Shown in pieces: positions 1-8,738 of a stretch of DNA of 47,601 bases (position 1 is its first letter; each line of letters begins with the position of its first letter). Source of the stretch: an uncultured Oscillospiraceae bacterium. GTDB lineage: Bacteria; Bacillota; Clostridia; Oscillospirales; Acutalibacteraceae. The translations under genes were made by a program, and so were the position numbers. Location: assembly GCA_900548545.1 (NCBI GenBank), contig URKX01000015.1, positions 1 through 47,601 on the forward strand. The letters run 5' to 3'. The notes beneath the pieces are model-generated. The model was not told where the DNA came from. It did no database searches and was given only the letters and a program-made list of their open reading frames with translations.

Positions 1-51
1 TCGACCTCTAGCGTGACAGGCTAGCGTTCTAACCAGCTGAACTACCGGGCC
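1..51 (-). tRNA. tRNA-Asp (GTC), 3' part cut off by window edge
   Basis: Read on the minus strand, the sequence begins GGCCCGG (acceptor 5' side) and continues through a D arm with AGCTGGTTAGA. It then shows an anticodon arm whose loop contains GTC (plus-strand positions 15-17), giving an aspartate tRNA. The T arm and acceptor 3' side lie outside the window, so the gene is partial. It is transcribed downstream of tRNA-Val, 54 bp away, probably as one precursor. A short perfect palindrome (61-74) lies in the spacer. Confidence 0.93.
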
Positions 52-105
52 ATATTTGTTTGGGCCAGGGCCCATGCTGTGTGACCATACCCCAAACGAT
101 GTGTA

Positions 106-182
106 TGGTGGGGACAATAGGACTCGAACCTATGACCCCCTGCTTGTAAGGCAGGTGCTCTAACCAGCTGAGCTATGCCCCC
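106..182 (-). tRNA. tRNA-Val (TAC) with encoded CCA
   Basis: The minus strand gives a complete 77-nt cloverleaf. The acceptor GGGGGCA pairs with TGTCCCC (one G-U pair). The D arm carries AGCTGGTTAGA, and the anticodon stem CCTGC/GCAGG encloses loop CTTACAA with anticodon TAC (plus-strand 146-148). The T arm has GGTTCGAGTCC. The discriminator is A, and the 3' CCA is genomically encoded (106-108). It is the first gene of a tRNA-Val/tRNA-Asp transcript. Confidence 0.97.
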
Positions 183-228
183 ATAAGCCCTTCACACATT
201 TTTGTTTGCCGCATCAGCGACGTTTAAT

Positions 229-257
229 ATCTTACACGATTACGTTCGTTTTGTCAA
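229..257 (-). promoter_or_regulatory. SigA-type promoter of the tRNA-Val/tRNA-Asp transcript
   Basis: On the minus strand a perfect -35 box TTGACA (252-257) is followed after 17 bp by TAAGAT (229-234). It lies about 45 bp upstream of the mature tRNA-Val 5' end, a normal distance for a tRNA precursor. It sits just downstream of the hslO stop codon, so the tRNA unit is separately transcribed. Confidence 0.8.
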
Positions 258-281
258 GCGTTTTTCCAAAATAATTTAAAA

Positions 282-1181
282 TTATTTTTTACCCTTTTGG
301 GCTGCCTGTTTTGCCAGCTCTTGGATCTCCTCTTTGCTAAACACATACTTCTTGCTGCAATAGTGGCAGACAGTTTCCACATCCCCACGTTCATCCCCAT
401 GGAGCTTGAGGAGCTCTTCACTGCCCAAGGTGAGAAGCCCCCTGGCAAAGCGTTCCTTGCTGCAGTTGCATACATAGTGTACCGGGAATTGATCCAATAT
501 CTCCACCTGGAAGCCTTCCAGGGCGGCACGGCACATTTCTTCCGGCCCCATCCCTTTTGCCAGCATGGTGGTAACAGAATCCAACTTGGCGATATTTTGC
601 TCTAAACGGTCCAGCGCGGCGTTATCCGCCCCGGGAAGGGCCTGGATTAGCAACCCACCGGAAAGCAAAGCGTCCCCTTTTTCCTTATCCACCAAGACCC
701 CCAGAGCGCATACAGTGGGGATTTGCTCACTGCTGGCGTAATAGTTTGTCAGGTCCTCGGCAATTTCGCCGCTAACCAGCTCTACCTGGCCAATATAGGG
801 ATCTTTCTCCCCCAAATCACGAATGACAGCCAGACGGCCTTGGCCGCCGACACCGCCGCCCACATCAATCTTCCCATTGGGCTTTAAAGGAAGGTCTACT
901 TCCGGATGGTCCACATAGCCCCGGACATTGCCTTTGCTGTCGGAAATTGCAACCAATGTGCCCAAGGGACCGCCGCCATTGACTTTCAAAGTCAAGGTTG
1001 CCCCATCGGTCTTCAGCATATCCCCCATCAAGGAGGCGCCAGTCAAAAGCCGTCCCAAAGCGGCACAGGCTGTCTTGGAAAGTCCGTGAACCTTCTGGGC
1101 GGTGTAAACGATTTCACTGGAGTCAATAGCAGCAGCCATCAAGCTGCCGTCCGACGTGATGGTCCGTAAGATTTTATCCAT
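282..1181 (-). CDS. hslO: Hsp33 redox-regulated chaperonin (HslO)
   Basis: This 299-residue protein is a cytoplasmic holdase chaperone that is switched on by oxidative disulfide formation and unfolding. The N-terminal Hsp33 domain spans roughly residues 1-190. The C-terminal redox switch carries the zinc-binding cysteines Cys238 and Cys240 (CNC) and Cys272 and Cys275 (CHYC), matching the family CXC-X(27-32)-CXXC arrangement, so the switch looks intact. The length is normal for the family. The gene starts 21 bp after the methyltransferase gene with an AGAGGGG ribosome binding site, so it is probably the last gene of a yerC-methyltransferase-hslO operon. An A+T palindrome (268-288) overlaps its stop codon but lacks the G+C stem of a typical terminator. 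Confidence 0.96.
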   Translation of the reverse strand: MDKILRTITSDGSLMAAAIDSSEIVYTAQKVHGLSKTACAALGRLLTGASLMGDMLKTDGATLTLKVNGGGPLGTLVAISDSKGNVRGYVDHPEVDLPLKPNGKIDVGGGVGGQGRLAVIRDLGEKDPYIGQVELVSGEIAEDLTNYYASSEQIPTVCALGVLVDKEKGDALLSGGLLIQALPGADNAALDRLEQNIAKLDSVTTMLAKGMGPEEMCRAALEGFQVEILDQFPVHYVCNCSKERFARGLLTLGSEELLKLHGDERGDVETVCHYCSKKYVFSKEEIQELAKQAAQKGKK

Positions 1182-1202
1182 AAAAAGGGATCCCCTCTTA
1201 AA

Positions 1203-1946
1203 TTAGAGTTTTTTTGCGGCGAAAACAAGCCGTTGGCTGGTTTCTTTTGGCGGGTCAAACGACAGTTCATCGAAAACCCGCACTTCACCGAAACCTGCTT
1301 CATGGAGTCGCTGCAACACTTCTTCCACAGGATAGGCCCGCTCGGAAAACCGCTCGGTGCTGCGGATATAAGCCCCGTCCATGCGAGGCTGGAAAAAGTC
1401 CAGTTGAATATCCACCTTTCCGCCTTTGTGGCAGCGATTCTGCCAAACGCAGTAAACGTGTTCCATATCGTATACATATGTTTCGTTGGCAAGAATATTC
1501 TTGTGCTTATATAAGGTATTCATATCGAAAATAAAATACCCCTGTGGGTTCATAAAGAAGGCTACTTTGGAAAACACTTTTCCAAGCTCTTCCCCACTGC
1601 TCAAATGATTCAAGCTGTCCAGAGTGCAAATTGCCGTATCCACCGTCCCGTATAAATCAATGGCCTGCATTTTTTGGCAGAGGAACAAAATATCAGCGCC
1701 GGCCTCGGCACATTTTGCCCGGGCCTCGGAAAGCATTTCCACAGAACTGTCAACCCCATAGATATCAATCCCTCTGCGGTACAGCTCCAACGTTAAGGAA
1801 CCGGTGCCGCAGGCCAAGTCAAGGGTAAGCCCGGGTGTGTGTCCCAGGCGTTCCATCAGCTTTATCAAATACTCCGCCCGTTTTGGATACTCCACATTGA
1901 CGGTCAGTTCATCATAATACTGGGCAAATACAGAATACGCTCTCAC
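1203..1946 (-). CDS. class I SAM-dependent methyltransferase
   Basis: This 247-residue protein has a Rossmann-type methyltransferase fold. Motif I reads DLACGTGSLT at residues 43-52, and the acidic ribose-binding strand reads GVDSSVEML at about 64-72. Families with this N-terminal pattern (YxxFAxYYD) are usually annotated simply as class I methyltransferases, and I cannot name the substrate. The start is GTG at 1946, preceded by AAGGAG, and it overlaps the yerC stop in a GTGA arrangement, which implies translational coupling. Its position between a TrpR-like repressor and Hsp33 does not reveal its job. Confidence 0.85.
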   Translation of the reverse strand: MRAYSVFAQYYDELTVNVEYPKRAEYLIKLMERLGHTPGLTLDLACGTGSLTLELYRRGIDIYGVDSSVEMLSEARAKCAEAGADILFLCQKMQAIDLYGTVDTAICTLDSLNHLSSGEELGKVFSKVAFFMNPQGYFIFDMNTLYKHKNILANETYVYDMEHVYCVWQNRCHKGGKVDIQLDFFQPRMDGAYIRSTERFSERAYPVEEVLQRLHEAGFGEVRVFDELSFDPPKETSQRLVFAAKKL

Positions 1947-2248
1947 TCCCGGGACTCCTTCTCGTCATCCAAGCGGTCAAACAAAAGTTTATAGCCGCCG
2001 CAGCCATAGTTCAAAGAACGGTTTACGCGGCTGATGGTGGCTGTAGAAGCCCCAGTTTGAGCTACGATGTCGCTGTAAACCTGCTTGTGGCTGAGCATAT
2101 GGGCCACTGCCAGGCGCTGAGACATAGCTTTCAGCTCTGGCACAGTGCAGAGGTCTTCAAAAAAGCTGTAGCACTCTTCCGGGGATTCCAGGGCTAAAAT
2201 GGCTTTAAAAAGGAAATCTGTATTCTTATCGTGGATTTTTTCGTTCAT
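1943..2248 (-). CDS. yerC: YerC/YecD family TrpR-related repressor
   Basis: This 101-residue protein resembles the YerC/YecD group of the Trp-repressor superfamily. The pattern is an N-terminal helical bundle (PEECYSFFEDLCTVPELKAM) followed by a helix-turn-helix at about residues 54-90. There QVYSDIVAQTGASTATISR fits the two DNA-binding helices. In Firmicutes these are small dimeric DNA-binding proteins with a largely undefined ligand. A good AAGGAG site precedes the ATG. The stop overlaps the start of the next gene by 4 bp. A role in regulating its own operon is an inference. Confidence 0.88.
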   Translation of the reverse strand: MNEKIHDKNTDFLFKAILALESPEECYSFFEDLCTVPELKAMSQRLAVAHMLSHKQVYSDIVAQTGASTATISRVNRSLNYGCGGYKLLFDRLDDEKESRE

Positions 2249-2300
2249 GGTTCCTGTTCTCCTTATCCCAAATACTGTAGAATACTTTTACGCGTTTATC

Positions 2301-2329
2301 AGTTTACCATAGAAAAGCGGAAAAGTAAA
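2301..2329 (-). promoter_or_regulatory. possible promoter of yerC-methyltransferase-hslO
   Basis: In the 90-bp gap between lysA and yerC the minus strand shows TTTACT (2324-2329), a 17-bp spacer, and TAAACT (2301-2306) preceded by TGG as an extended -10. Both hexamers match the SigA consensus at only four of six bases, so this is a candidate. Readthrough from lysA is also possible because no terminator is evident in the gap. Confidence 0.35.
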
Positions 2330-2338
2330 CAGGAGAAT

Positions 2339-3634
2339 TTATACATCGTTGCGGACCAGGTCCTCATAGGTTTCCCCTTTGATGACAATGCGGGATTCCC
2401 CATGGGAAACCATGACACAGGCAGGCTTCAGGTTCCGGTTGTAGTTGGAGGCCATTGAATAGTTATACGCTCCGGTGGAAAGTACTGCAACAATATCGCC
2501 AATTTCCGGCTTCTGGATAGGGGTGTGTTCCTGAATCAGGTCCCCGCTCTCACAGCATTTACCTGCAATGGTAGCCACATAATCCGCAGGCTGGCCAGCT
2601 TTGTTGGCCAGCAAGCAAGTGTAAGAGGATTGATACAGGGCATAGCGGGGGTTGTCAAACATACCGCCGTCGATGGCCACATAGTTGCGCACCCCGGGGA
2701 TTTCCTTGATGCTCCCTACAGTGTATAAGGTGATACCAGCCTCTCCCACAATGGAGCGGCCCGGTTCAATATAGATGCGGGGCAGCTGGAGACCCAGCTC
2801 CTGGCACTTTCTGTGGACCATGGCAGAAACGTCGCCCATATACTCTTCATAGGGGATGGCGTCGTCCTGTTGGGTGTAATGGATACCGAAGCCGCCTCCC
2901 AAGTTCAACGTTTCCAAAGTCATACCCAGCACGTCGCGGATCTCAGCAAAAAACTGCAGCATCACCTCGGCGGCATGGACAAATGGCGCCTTCTCCAAGA
3001 TTTGAGAGCCAATGTGGCAATGCAAGCCCTTTACAGCAATATGCTCTAACTGCTGGGCACGCCGCAAAGCATCCATTGCTTCTCCGCTGGCCAAATCCAG
3101 CCCAAACTTTGAATCGATCTGGCCGGTGCGGATGAACTCGTGAGTGTGGGCATCAATGCCGGGTTTAATGCGGAAGGAAACCGAAGCCACCATGTTGTGC
3201 TCCATCGCGATGGTTTCCAGGCGTTCCAGCTCTTCACGGTTGTCCACTACAATATCCCCCACGCCATTTTCAATGGCCATGGTCAGCTCGCCCACGGATT
3301 TGTTATTCCCCTGGAAATGGATTTGGCTGCCGGGAACGCCAGCCTGCAAGGCGGTGTAAAGCTCACCGCCTGACACCACTTCCACATCCAGCCCTTCGCT
3401 GAGGACAATGCGGTAAATTTCCTTGCAGCTAAATGCCTTACTTGCATAGATGGGTTTTCCGTTTCCGTTGTAATTCTCCATAAAAGAAGACACATACCGG
3501 CGGCAGGTTTCCCGGATCTCATCCTCGCTCATCACATACAGCGGGGTGCCGTACTGTTCCGCCAAACGGATCGTATCGCAGCCGCTGATCTCTAAATGTC
3601 CTTCTTCATTTACCTTCAGGCAATTCGCAATCAT
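2339..3634 (-). CDS. lysA: diaminopimelate decarboxylase
   Basis: This enzyme catalyses the last step of lysine biosynthesis, decarboxylating meso-diaminopimelate to L-lysine. The 431-residue protein is a fold-type III PLP enzyme. The PLP lysine is Lys66 in YASKAF, a HIGSQ motif contributes to the active site, EPGRSIVGEAG is the phosphate/PLP-binding segment, and CCESGD carries the catalytic cysteine contributed across the dimer. I chose the ATG at 3634 because GGGG lies just upstream. A longer in-frame start at 3664 would run into engB and add residues unlike the family. The other lysine genes asd-dapA-dapB are 18 kb away on the opposite strand under a lysine riboswitch. No riboswitch is visible before lysA, which seems to be read with engB. 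Confidence 0.96.
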   Translation of the reverse strand: MIANCLKVNEEGHLEISGCDTIRLAEQYGTPLYVMSEDEIRETCRRYVSSFMENYNGNGKPIYASKAFSCKEIYRIVLSEGLDVEVVSGGELYTALQAGVPGSQIHFQGNNKSVGELTMAIENGVGDIVVDNREELERLETIAMEHNMVASVSFRIKPGIDAHTHEFIRTGQIDSKFGLDLASGEAMDALRRAQQLEHIAVKGLHCHIGSQILEKAPFVHAAEVMLQFFAEIRDVLGMTLETLNLGGGFGIHYTQQDDAIPYEEYMGDVSAMVHRKCQELGLQLPRIYIEPGRSIVGEAGITLYTVGSIKEIPGVRNYVAIDGGMFDNPRYALYQSSYTCLLANKAGQPADYVATIAGKCCESGDLIQEHTPIQKPEIGDIVAVLSTGAYNYSMASNYNRNLKPACVMVSHGESRIVIKGETYEDLVRNDV

Positions 3635-3650
3635 GCTTGTCCCCCATTTC

Positions 3651-4241
3651 TCAGTCATTCCCACGGTTGACCGCGTCTTCCATCACTTGTTTAAGTTGTT
3701 CCAACCCGGCGCCCTTCACAGCGGAGAAGGGATACCAAGGGATACCTTGTTCCAAAAAGAGAGTATTAAACAAGGCGGTTTGCCGCTCGGTTTCTGACCG
3801 GTTGAGTTTATCACTTTTTGTACACACCACGATAAATGGGCGGCCTGTTTGCAAAAGGAAATCCACCATTTGCAGGTCATCCGCCGTGGGCTTGTGTCGC
3901 ATATCCACCAGCTGGACTACCATTGCTACCGGGCGTTCCTGGGCAAAATACCCTTCTACCAGCGACGCCCAACGTGCCCGCTCACTTTGGGATACTTTGG
4001 CGTATCCATAGCCGGGAAGATCCACGAAACGGCACTCTGTCAAGCGGTAAAAGTTGATCGTGGCGGTTTTACCAGGCGTAGCGCTGACACGGGCCAGGGC
4101 TTTCCGGCTCACTAGCTTATTGATCAGGGAAGACTTCCCCACATTGGATTTTCCCGAGAAGACAATCTCTGGCAATAAACCTTTGGGAAGCTGGTCTTTC
4201 CTGCCTGCGGCCAGTTCAAATTCCACGTTTTGAAAGTTCAC
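3651..4241 (-). CDS. engB: ribosome biogenesis GTPase YsxC/EngB
   Basis: This 196-residue TrmE-Era-like GTPase is needed for late assembly of the 50S subunit. G1 is GKSNVGKS at residues 30-37, the G2 threonine lies in SATPGKTATINF, G3 is DLPGYGYA and G4 is TKSD. The start is a GTG at 4241 with an excellent AAGGAGG five bases upstream. The in-frame ATG further upstream would overlap lon and lacks a comparable site. It begins 17 bp after lon, the classical lon-ysxC pairing of Firmicutes, and ends 17 bp before lysA. Confidence 0.95.
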   Translation of the reverse strand: MNFQNVEFELAAGRKDQLPKGLLPEIVFSGKSNVGKSSLINKLVSRKALARVSATPGKTATINFYRLTECRFVDLPGYGYAKVSQSERARWASLVEGYFAQERPVAMVVQLVDMRHKPTADDLQMVDFLLQTGRPFIVVCTKSDKLNRSETERQTALFNTLFLEQGIPWYPFSAVKGAGLEQLKQVMEDAVNRGND

Positions 4242-4257
4242 GGCAACCTCCTTGCGA

Positions 4258-6690
4258 TTATTGAAAGAGTTCCGGTGTGGCGGGAAACTTGGCGGCCACA
4301 TCGCCGGAAAGGAGCTTCGCGTCCTGCGTTACCGGTCGAGGCATATGGACCAAAGCGGTTTCCAACACTGTATCCACCCGTTTAACGGGGATGAATTTCA
4401 CATTCTCTTTGACGACGCTGTCCACCTCCGCCAAATCTGGAACGTTGTCCGCAGGGATCAGCACGGTTTTGATCCCATTTTTGTATGCAGCCATGGATTT
4501 CTCTTTTAAGCCTCCGATAGGAAGAACCCGACCCTGTAAAGTGATTTCCCCTGTCATCGCCACATCATGGCGTACAGGGATCCCACACAGCGCGGAAGTG
4601 ATGGCAGTAGCCATAGCGATACCAGCAGAGGGGCCGTCCTTGGGGACAGCGCCTTCCGGGGCATGAATGTGGATATCACATTTTTCGTAAAATTTAGGGG
4701 AGATCCCCAAAGCCCCTGCCCTGGTACGGATACAGGTGATGGCGGCTCCTGCTGATTCCTTCATCACATCGCCCAAAGAGCCGGTGAGCTGGATCTTCCC
4801 GGTGCCTTCCATCACTGCCACTTCAATGGGCAGCAGCTCGCCGCCCACGCTGGTCCAGGCCAGGCCGTTCACTAGGCCGATGGTGTCCTCGCTGGTAAGT
4901 TGGTCCCGGGTGAATTTTCGGGGTCCCAGCAGCTCTTCCAGATTTTCCGGCTTTACGGTGTAGGTGGTAAAGCCTTCCGGGTCCGATACGATGAGCTTGG
5001 CAACTTTCCGGCAGATGGAGGCGATGGTACGTTCCAAAGTACGCACGCCGGCCTCCCGGGTATAGCCTTCAATCAGCTCTTTCACAGCCGCCTTGGTAAA
5101 TTTCAGCTGGGCCGGCTGAATACCGTGCTTTTTCAGCTGCTTTTTGATCAGGTGACGGGTGGCAATATTGAGTTTCTCCTCCAAAGTATAACTGCCCAGC
5201 TCGATGATATCCATCCGGTCATACAAAGGACCGGGGATGCGGCTGGCATCGTTGGCGGTGGTGATAAACAGCACATGGCTCAGATCAAAGGGTATATCTA
5301 CATAATGGTCGGTAAACTCTGTATTCTGTTCCGGATCCAGCACCTCCAGCAGTGCGGAGGAAGGATCCCCTTTAAAATTCTGGCCCAGCTTGTCGATCTC
5401 ATCCAGCAGGATCAGGGGGTTGTTTACCCCCGCTTGTTTCACGGCGTTGATAATCCGCCCAGGCATGGAGCCCACGTAGGTGCGGCGGTGGCCCATGATC
5501 TCTGCCTCATCGCTGACGCCTCCCAAGGATACCCGGACATATTTCCGCCCAGTGGCCGCTGCAATAGATCGTGCGATGGAGGTCTTGCCAACACCGGGCG
5601 GGCCCACCAGGCAAATGATCTGCCCAGTCTGTTGGGGAACCAAGTTCTTGACCGCCAAAATCTCGGTAAAGCGTTCTTTGACTTTTTCCAAACCATAGTG
5701 GTCACGGTCCAGAATGCGCTGGGCGCGTTTCAAATCCAATTTTTCTTTAGAGGACTTCTTCCAGGGCAGTTCCAGGCAGGTGTCCAGGTACATCCGGATT
5801 ACGCTGGCCTCATGGGAGCCATAAGGCATCCGGTACAGCTTATCGCACTCTTTCAGAAGCTTTTCCTCGCACGCCTTGGACAGACCTAGGGCGATAACTT
5901 TTTCCCGCAGGTCATCGGCCTCCTGCTGAGGGCTGTCATCCTCCCCTAACTCGCTGGCAATAGCCCGCATCTGTTCCTTCAGGAAATATTCCCGTTGGTT
6001 CTCGTCCATCTGGGCCTGGGCTTTCTGATTGATCTCATTTTCTACCGCTAGGATCTTGACCTCTTCCGAGAGGATATCGATCAACTTCTGCAAACGCTTT
6101 AAAGGACGCAGCTCATCCAGAATATACTGCTTTCGCTCAAAATCAATGGAGATGTTGGAGGCAATATAGTCAGCCAAGCGGCCGCAATCCTTTTCCTGAA
6201 GCACACCCATCAGCACATCCGGGGGCACGTGTTTGAATAATCGCAGATATTCATCAAACTTTTCATGAGTGATCCGCAGCAGCGCTTCTGAGCGGTAAGA
6301 TGGCTTATAGGTTAGGATAGGACACTTTTTCACGTCGCCCATTAGGCAGGGCTCCTCACTCACCAAGGATTGGATCTCGCCTCGGCAAAGCCCTTCCACA
6401 TGGAGCTTCACCCCTTCTTCCGAATGGTGGAGCACCTGTTTGATCCGGGCAATGACACCAAATTTATACAAGTCGTCGCCTGTGGGTTCCTTCTCGGAGA
6501 GATTTGTTTGCGTGACCAAAAAGATCAGCCGGTCCCGCGCAAGGGATTCCGAGATGGCCAGCATGGATTTTTTCCGAGCCACATCGAATTGCAGCATCAT
6601 GCCGGGGAAAAATACCAGGCCCCGAACCGCCAGCACCGGCAGAATGAGATTGCTTTCAATCTTGGTATTTTCTTCAGGTAAATTTTGCAT
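4258..6690 (-). CDS. lon: ATP-dependent protease Lon (LonA)
   Basis: This 810-residue cytoplasmic AAA+ serine protease degrades misfolded and regulatory proteins. The N-terminal substrate-recognition domain occupies about residues 15-210 and is followed by a coiled-coil stretch. The AAA+ module has Walker A GPPGVGKTS (363-371) and Walker B LILLDEID (426-433). The C-terminal peptidase domain carries the catalytic dyad Ser688 (GPSAG) and Lys731 (KEKSMAA), with the same 43-residue spacing as in E. coli Lon. The length is typical and nothing appears broken. It follows clpX after 70 bp that contain a long hairpin, so its level may differ from that of the clp genes. Confidence 0.98.
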   Translation of the reverse strand: MQNLPEENTKIESNLILPVLAVRGLVFFPGMMLQFDVARKKSMLAISESLARDRLIFLVTQTNLSEKEPTGDDLYKFGVIARIKQVLHHSEEGVKLHVEGLCRGEIQSLVSEEPCLMGDVKKCPILTYKPSYRSEALLRITHEKFDEYLRLFKHVPPDVLMGVLQEKDCGRLADYIASNISIDFERKQYILDELRPLKRLQKLIDILSEEVKILAVENEINQKAQAQMDENQREYFLKEQMRAIASELGEDDSPQQEADDLREKVIALGLSKACEEKLLKECDKLYRMPYGSHEASVIRMYLDTCLELPWKKSSKEKLDLKRAQRILDRDHYGLEKVKERFTEILAVKNLVPQQTGQIICLVGPPGVGKTSIARSIAAATGRKYVRVSLGGVSDEAEIMGHRRTYVGSMPGRIINAVKQAGVNNPLILLDEIDKLGQNFKGDPSSALLEVLDPEQNTEFTDHYVDIPFDLSHVLFITTANDASRIPGPLYDRMDIIELGSYTLEEKLNIATRHLIKKQLKKHGIQPAQLKFTKAAVKELIEGYTREAGVRTLERTIASICRKVAKLIVSDPEGFTTYTVKPENLEELLGPRKFTRDQLTSEDTIGLVNGLAWTSVGGELLPIEVAVMEGTGKIQLTGSLGDVMKESAGAAITCIRTRAGALGISPKFYEKCDIHIHAPEGAVPKDGPSAGIAMATAITSALCGIPVRHDVAMTGEITLQGRVLPIGGLKEKSMAAYKNGIKTVLIPADNVPDLAEVDSVVKENVKFIPVKRVDTVLETALVHMPRPVTQDAKLLSGDVAAKFPATPELFQ

Positions 6691-6708
6691 CTATGTACTC
6701 CTAAATAC

Positions 6709-6748
6709 CAGCAAAAGGCTGGGGCCGGCGCCTCAGCCTTTCTTGCTG
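6709..6748 (-). terminator. long hairpin between clpX and lon, possible attenuator or leaky terminator
   Basis: The minus-strand RNA would fold CAGCAA-AAAGGCTG against CAGCCTTT-TTGCTG with a one-base bulge and two further G-C pairs around a G+C-rich loop. No clean U tract follows, because the only T run lies inside the stem. It may be a partial terminator, an RNA-processing site or a stabilising stem setting the ClpX:Lon ratio. Confidence 0.45.
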
Positions 6749-6760
6749 TGATTCTATTCG

Positions 6761-8062
6761 TTACGATACGGAATCCTTACGGTCCCGGCGCTTGGGCTGG
6801 GTAATTTTGATTTTCACAGGCTTCCGCTCTTCATTAAGGGTGATTTGCGGCGCGGCCCCTTCCTCCACCGCTTCTTTGGTAATCACGACCTTTTCAACGG
6901 TGTAATCACTGGGCACACGGTACATCAGGGGCATCAAAATATCCTCCATGATTGACCGTAGGCCACGGGCGCCAGTTTTGCGCTCCAAGGTCTTTTTCGC
7001 CACAGCTACCAGGGCGTCTTCCGTAAATTCCAGATCCACTTTATCCAGATCGAACAGCTTTTTATACTGGTTCAGCAGAGAATTCTTCGGTTCCCGCAAG
7101 ATGCGAACTAAAGCTTCCTCATCCAGCGCGTTCAAAGCCGTGATTACAGGGATACGCCCAACCAACTCCGGGATTAACCCATATTTTACCAGATCGTGGG
7201 GGGTGACATCCTTCATCCAGTCCATGCGGTCAAGTTCTTTTTTGCCATGGACTTCGCCGCCAAACCCCAAAGAACTGGACGCAGCTCGTTTCTGGACGAT
7301 CTTTTCCAAACCGTCAAATGCTCCACCGCAGATAAACAGGATGTTGGAGGTGTTGATATTGATGGCCTCTTGCTGGGGGTGTTTCCGGCCACCTTTAGGC
7401 GGCACACTGGCCATCGTGCCTTCCAAAATCTTCAGCAGGGCTTGCTGTACGCCCTCCCCGCTGACGTCACGGGTGATAGACTGGTTTTCAGACTTACGGG
7501 AAATCTTATCAATCTCATCGATATAGATGATGCCCCGCTCTGCTTTAAAGACGTCATAATCCGCAGCTTGAATCAACCGAAGGAGGATGTTTTCCACGTC
7601 CTCGCCAACATAGCCTGCCTCAGTCAACGTAGTGGCATCAGCAATGGCAAAGGGCACATCCAAGAGCTTCGCGAGGGTCTGCGCCAGATAGGTCTTGCCC
7701 ACGCCCGTGGGGCCCAAAAGCAGCACATTGCTCTTGGTAATTTCCACACCATCATCGGAGAAGTAAATGCGCTTATAGTGGTTGTAGACAGCAACCGACA
7801 GGGCGATTTTGGCACTATCCTGGCCCACCACATACTCATCCAGTTTTTTCTTGATCTCCTGGGGCTTTGGAAGGAGGATGCCCACCTCTTTCTCGTCGCT
7901 TCTCCCCTTCTTCAGCCTGTCCTCATCCTCGATGATAGACATACACAGCCGCACACAGGCGTCACAAATATACACGCCTGAACCGGCGATGAGCCGGTCT
8001 GCTACGGACTGGGGCTTGCCGCAGAAGGAACAGCAGATCTCGTGATCGTTGCCGCTTGGCAT
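6761..8062 (-). CDS. clpX: ATP-dependent Clp protease ATP-binding subunit ClpX
   Basis: This AAA+ unfoldase of 433 residues recognises degradation tags and feeds substrates to ClpP. The N-terminal zinc-binding domain shows CX2C pairs at Cys11/Cys14 and Cys33/Cys36. Walker A is GPTGVGKT (117-124), the pore loop reads GYVGED, and the ClpP-docking loop is LGF in SSLGFGG. It starts 19 bp after the clpP stop with GGGAG upstream, so ClpP and ClpX are co-transcribed and can be made in proportion. The short basic C-terminus (QPKRRDRKDS) is unremarkable. Confidence 0.98.
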   Translation of the reverse strand: MPSGNDHEICCSFCGKPQSVADRLIAGSGVYICDACVRLCMSIIEDEDRLKKGRSDEKEVGILLPKPQEIKKKLDEYVVGQDSAKIALSVAVYNHYKRIYFSDDGVEITKSNVLLLGPTGVGKTYLAQTLAKLLDVPFAIADATTLTEAGYVGEDVENILLRLIQAADYDVFKAERGIIYIDEIDKISRKSENQSITRDVSGEGVQQALLKILEGTMASVPPKGGRKHPQQEAININTSNILFICGGAFDGLEKIVQKRAASSSLGFGGEVHGKKELDRMDWMKDVTPHDLVKYGLIPELVGRIPVITALNALDEEALVRILREPKNSLLNQYKKLFDLDKVDLEFTEDALVAVAKKTLERKTGARGLRSIMEDILMPLMYRVPSDYTVEKVVITKEAVEEGAAPQITLNEERKPVKIKITQPKRRDRKDSVS

Positions 8063-8081
8063 CCATCCACTCCCTTTCTTG

Positions 8082-8663
8082 TTATCTGTGTTCGATGACC
8101 TTGTCGATCAGGCCGTATTCCAAGGCCTCTTGAGCGGTCATAAAATTGTCGCGCTCGGTATCCCGTTTGACTACTTCCAGGGGCTGCCCGGTGCGTTCGG
8201 AAAGGATCTGATTCAGCTTATCTTTCACCCGCAGGATATGGTTGGCATGGATACTGATATCTGTTGCCTGGCCCTGGGCACCGCCGCTGGGCTGGTGGAT
8301 CATGATTTCGCTGTTCGGCAGGGCAAAACGCTTGCCCTTGGCTCCCGCAGCCAGTAAGAAAGCACCCATGCTGGCCGCCATGCCAATGCAGATAGTGGAA
8401 ACGTCGCACTTGATATACTGCATGGTGTCATAAATGGCCATACCGTCGGTAATCACACCTCCGGGGCTGTTGATATACAGGGAGATGTCCTTTTCAGGAT
8501 CCTGTCCCTCCAAGTACAGCAGCTGGGCCACCACAACACCAGCGGAAGCACTGTTCACTTCCTCGTTCAAAAGGATAATACGGTCGTTCAGCAGCCGGGA
8601 GAAAATATCATAAGAACGCTCTCCCCGGCTGGTTTGTTCTACAACATAAGGAATTAAGCTCAT
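8082..8663 (-). CDS. clpP: ATP-dependent Clp protease proteolytic subunit ClpP
   Basis: This serine peptidase forms tetradecameric barrels that work with ClpX or ClpC. With the ATG at 8663 the protein is 193 residues and starts MSLIPYV, exactly as mature-type ClpP proteins do. The catalytic triad is Ser98 (GMAASMG), His123 (MIHQP) and Asp172 (ERDNF). I preferred this start over one 45 bp upstream because AAAGGAG lies before it (about 11 bases) and the longer N-terminus is not family-like. It sits 75 bp after tig in the conserved tig-clpP-clpX order. Confidence 0.97.
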   Translation of the reverse strand: MSLIPYVVEQTSRGERSYDIFSRLLNDRIILLNEEVNSASAGVVVAQLLYLEGQDPEKDISLYINSPGGVITDGMAIYDTMQYIKCDVSTICIGMAASMGAFLLAAGAKGKRFALPNSEIMIHQPSGGAQGQATDISIHANHILRVKDKLNQILSERTGQPLEVVKRDTERDNFMTAQEALEYGLIDKVIEHR

Positions 8664-8738
8664 GCGTTGTGAGGCTCCTTTCGCAAGCAAGTTATAGTAT
8701 GAAAGCAACCAATAAGGTTTATTCCCTTTAGTGAAAAA

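Noticed and set aside
268..288. A+T palindrome overlapping the hslO stop as a terminator
   Set aside because: The stem is entirely A-T with a one-base loop and no proper U tract after it. It is unlikely to terminate.
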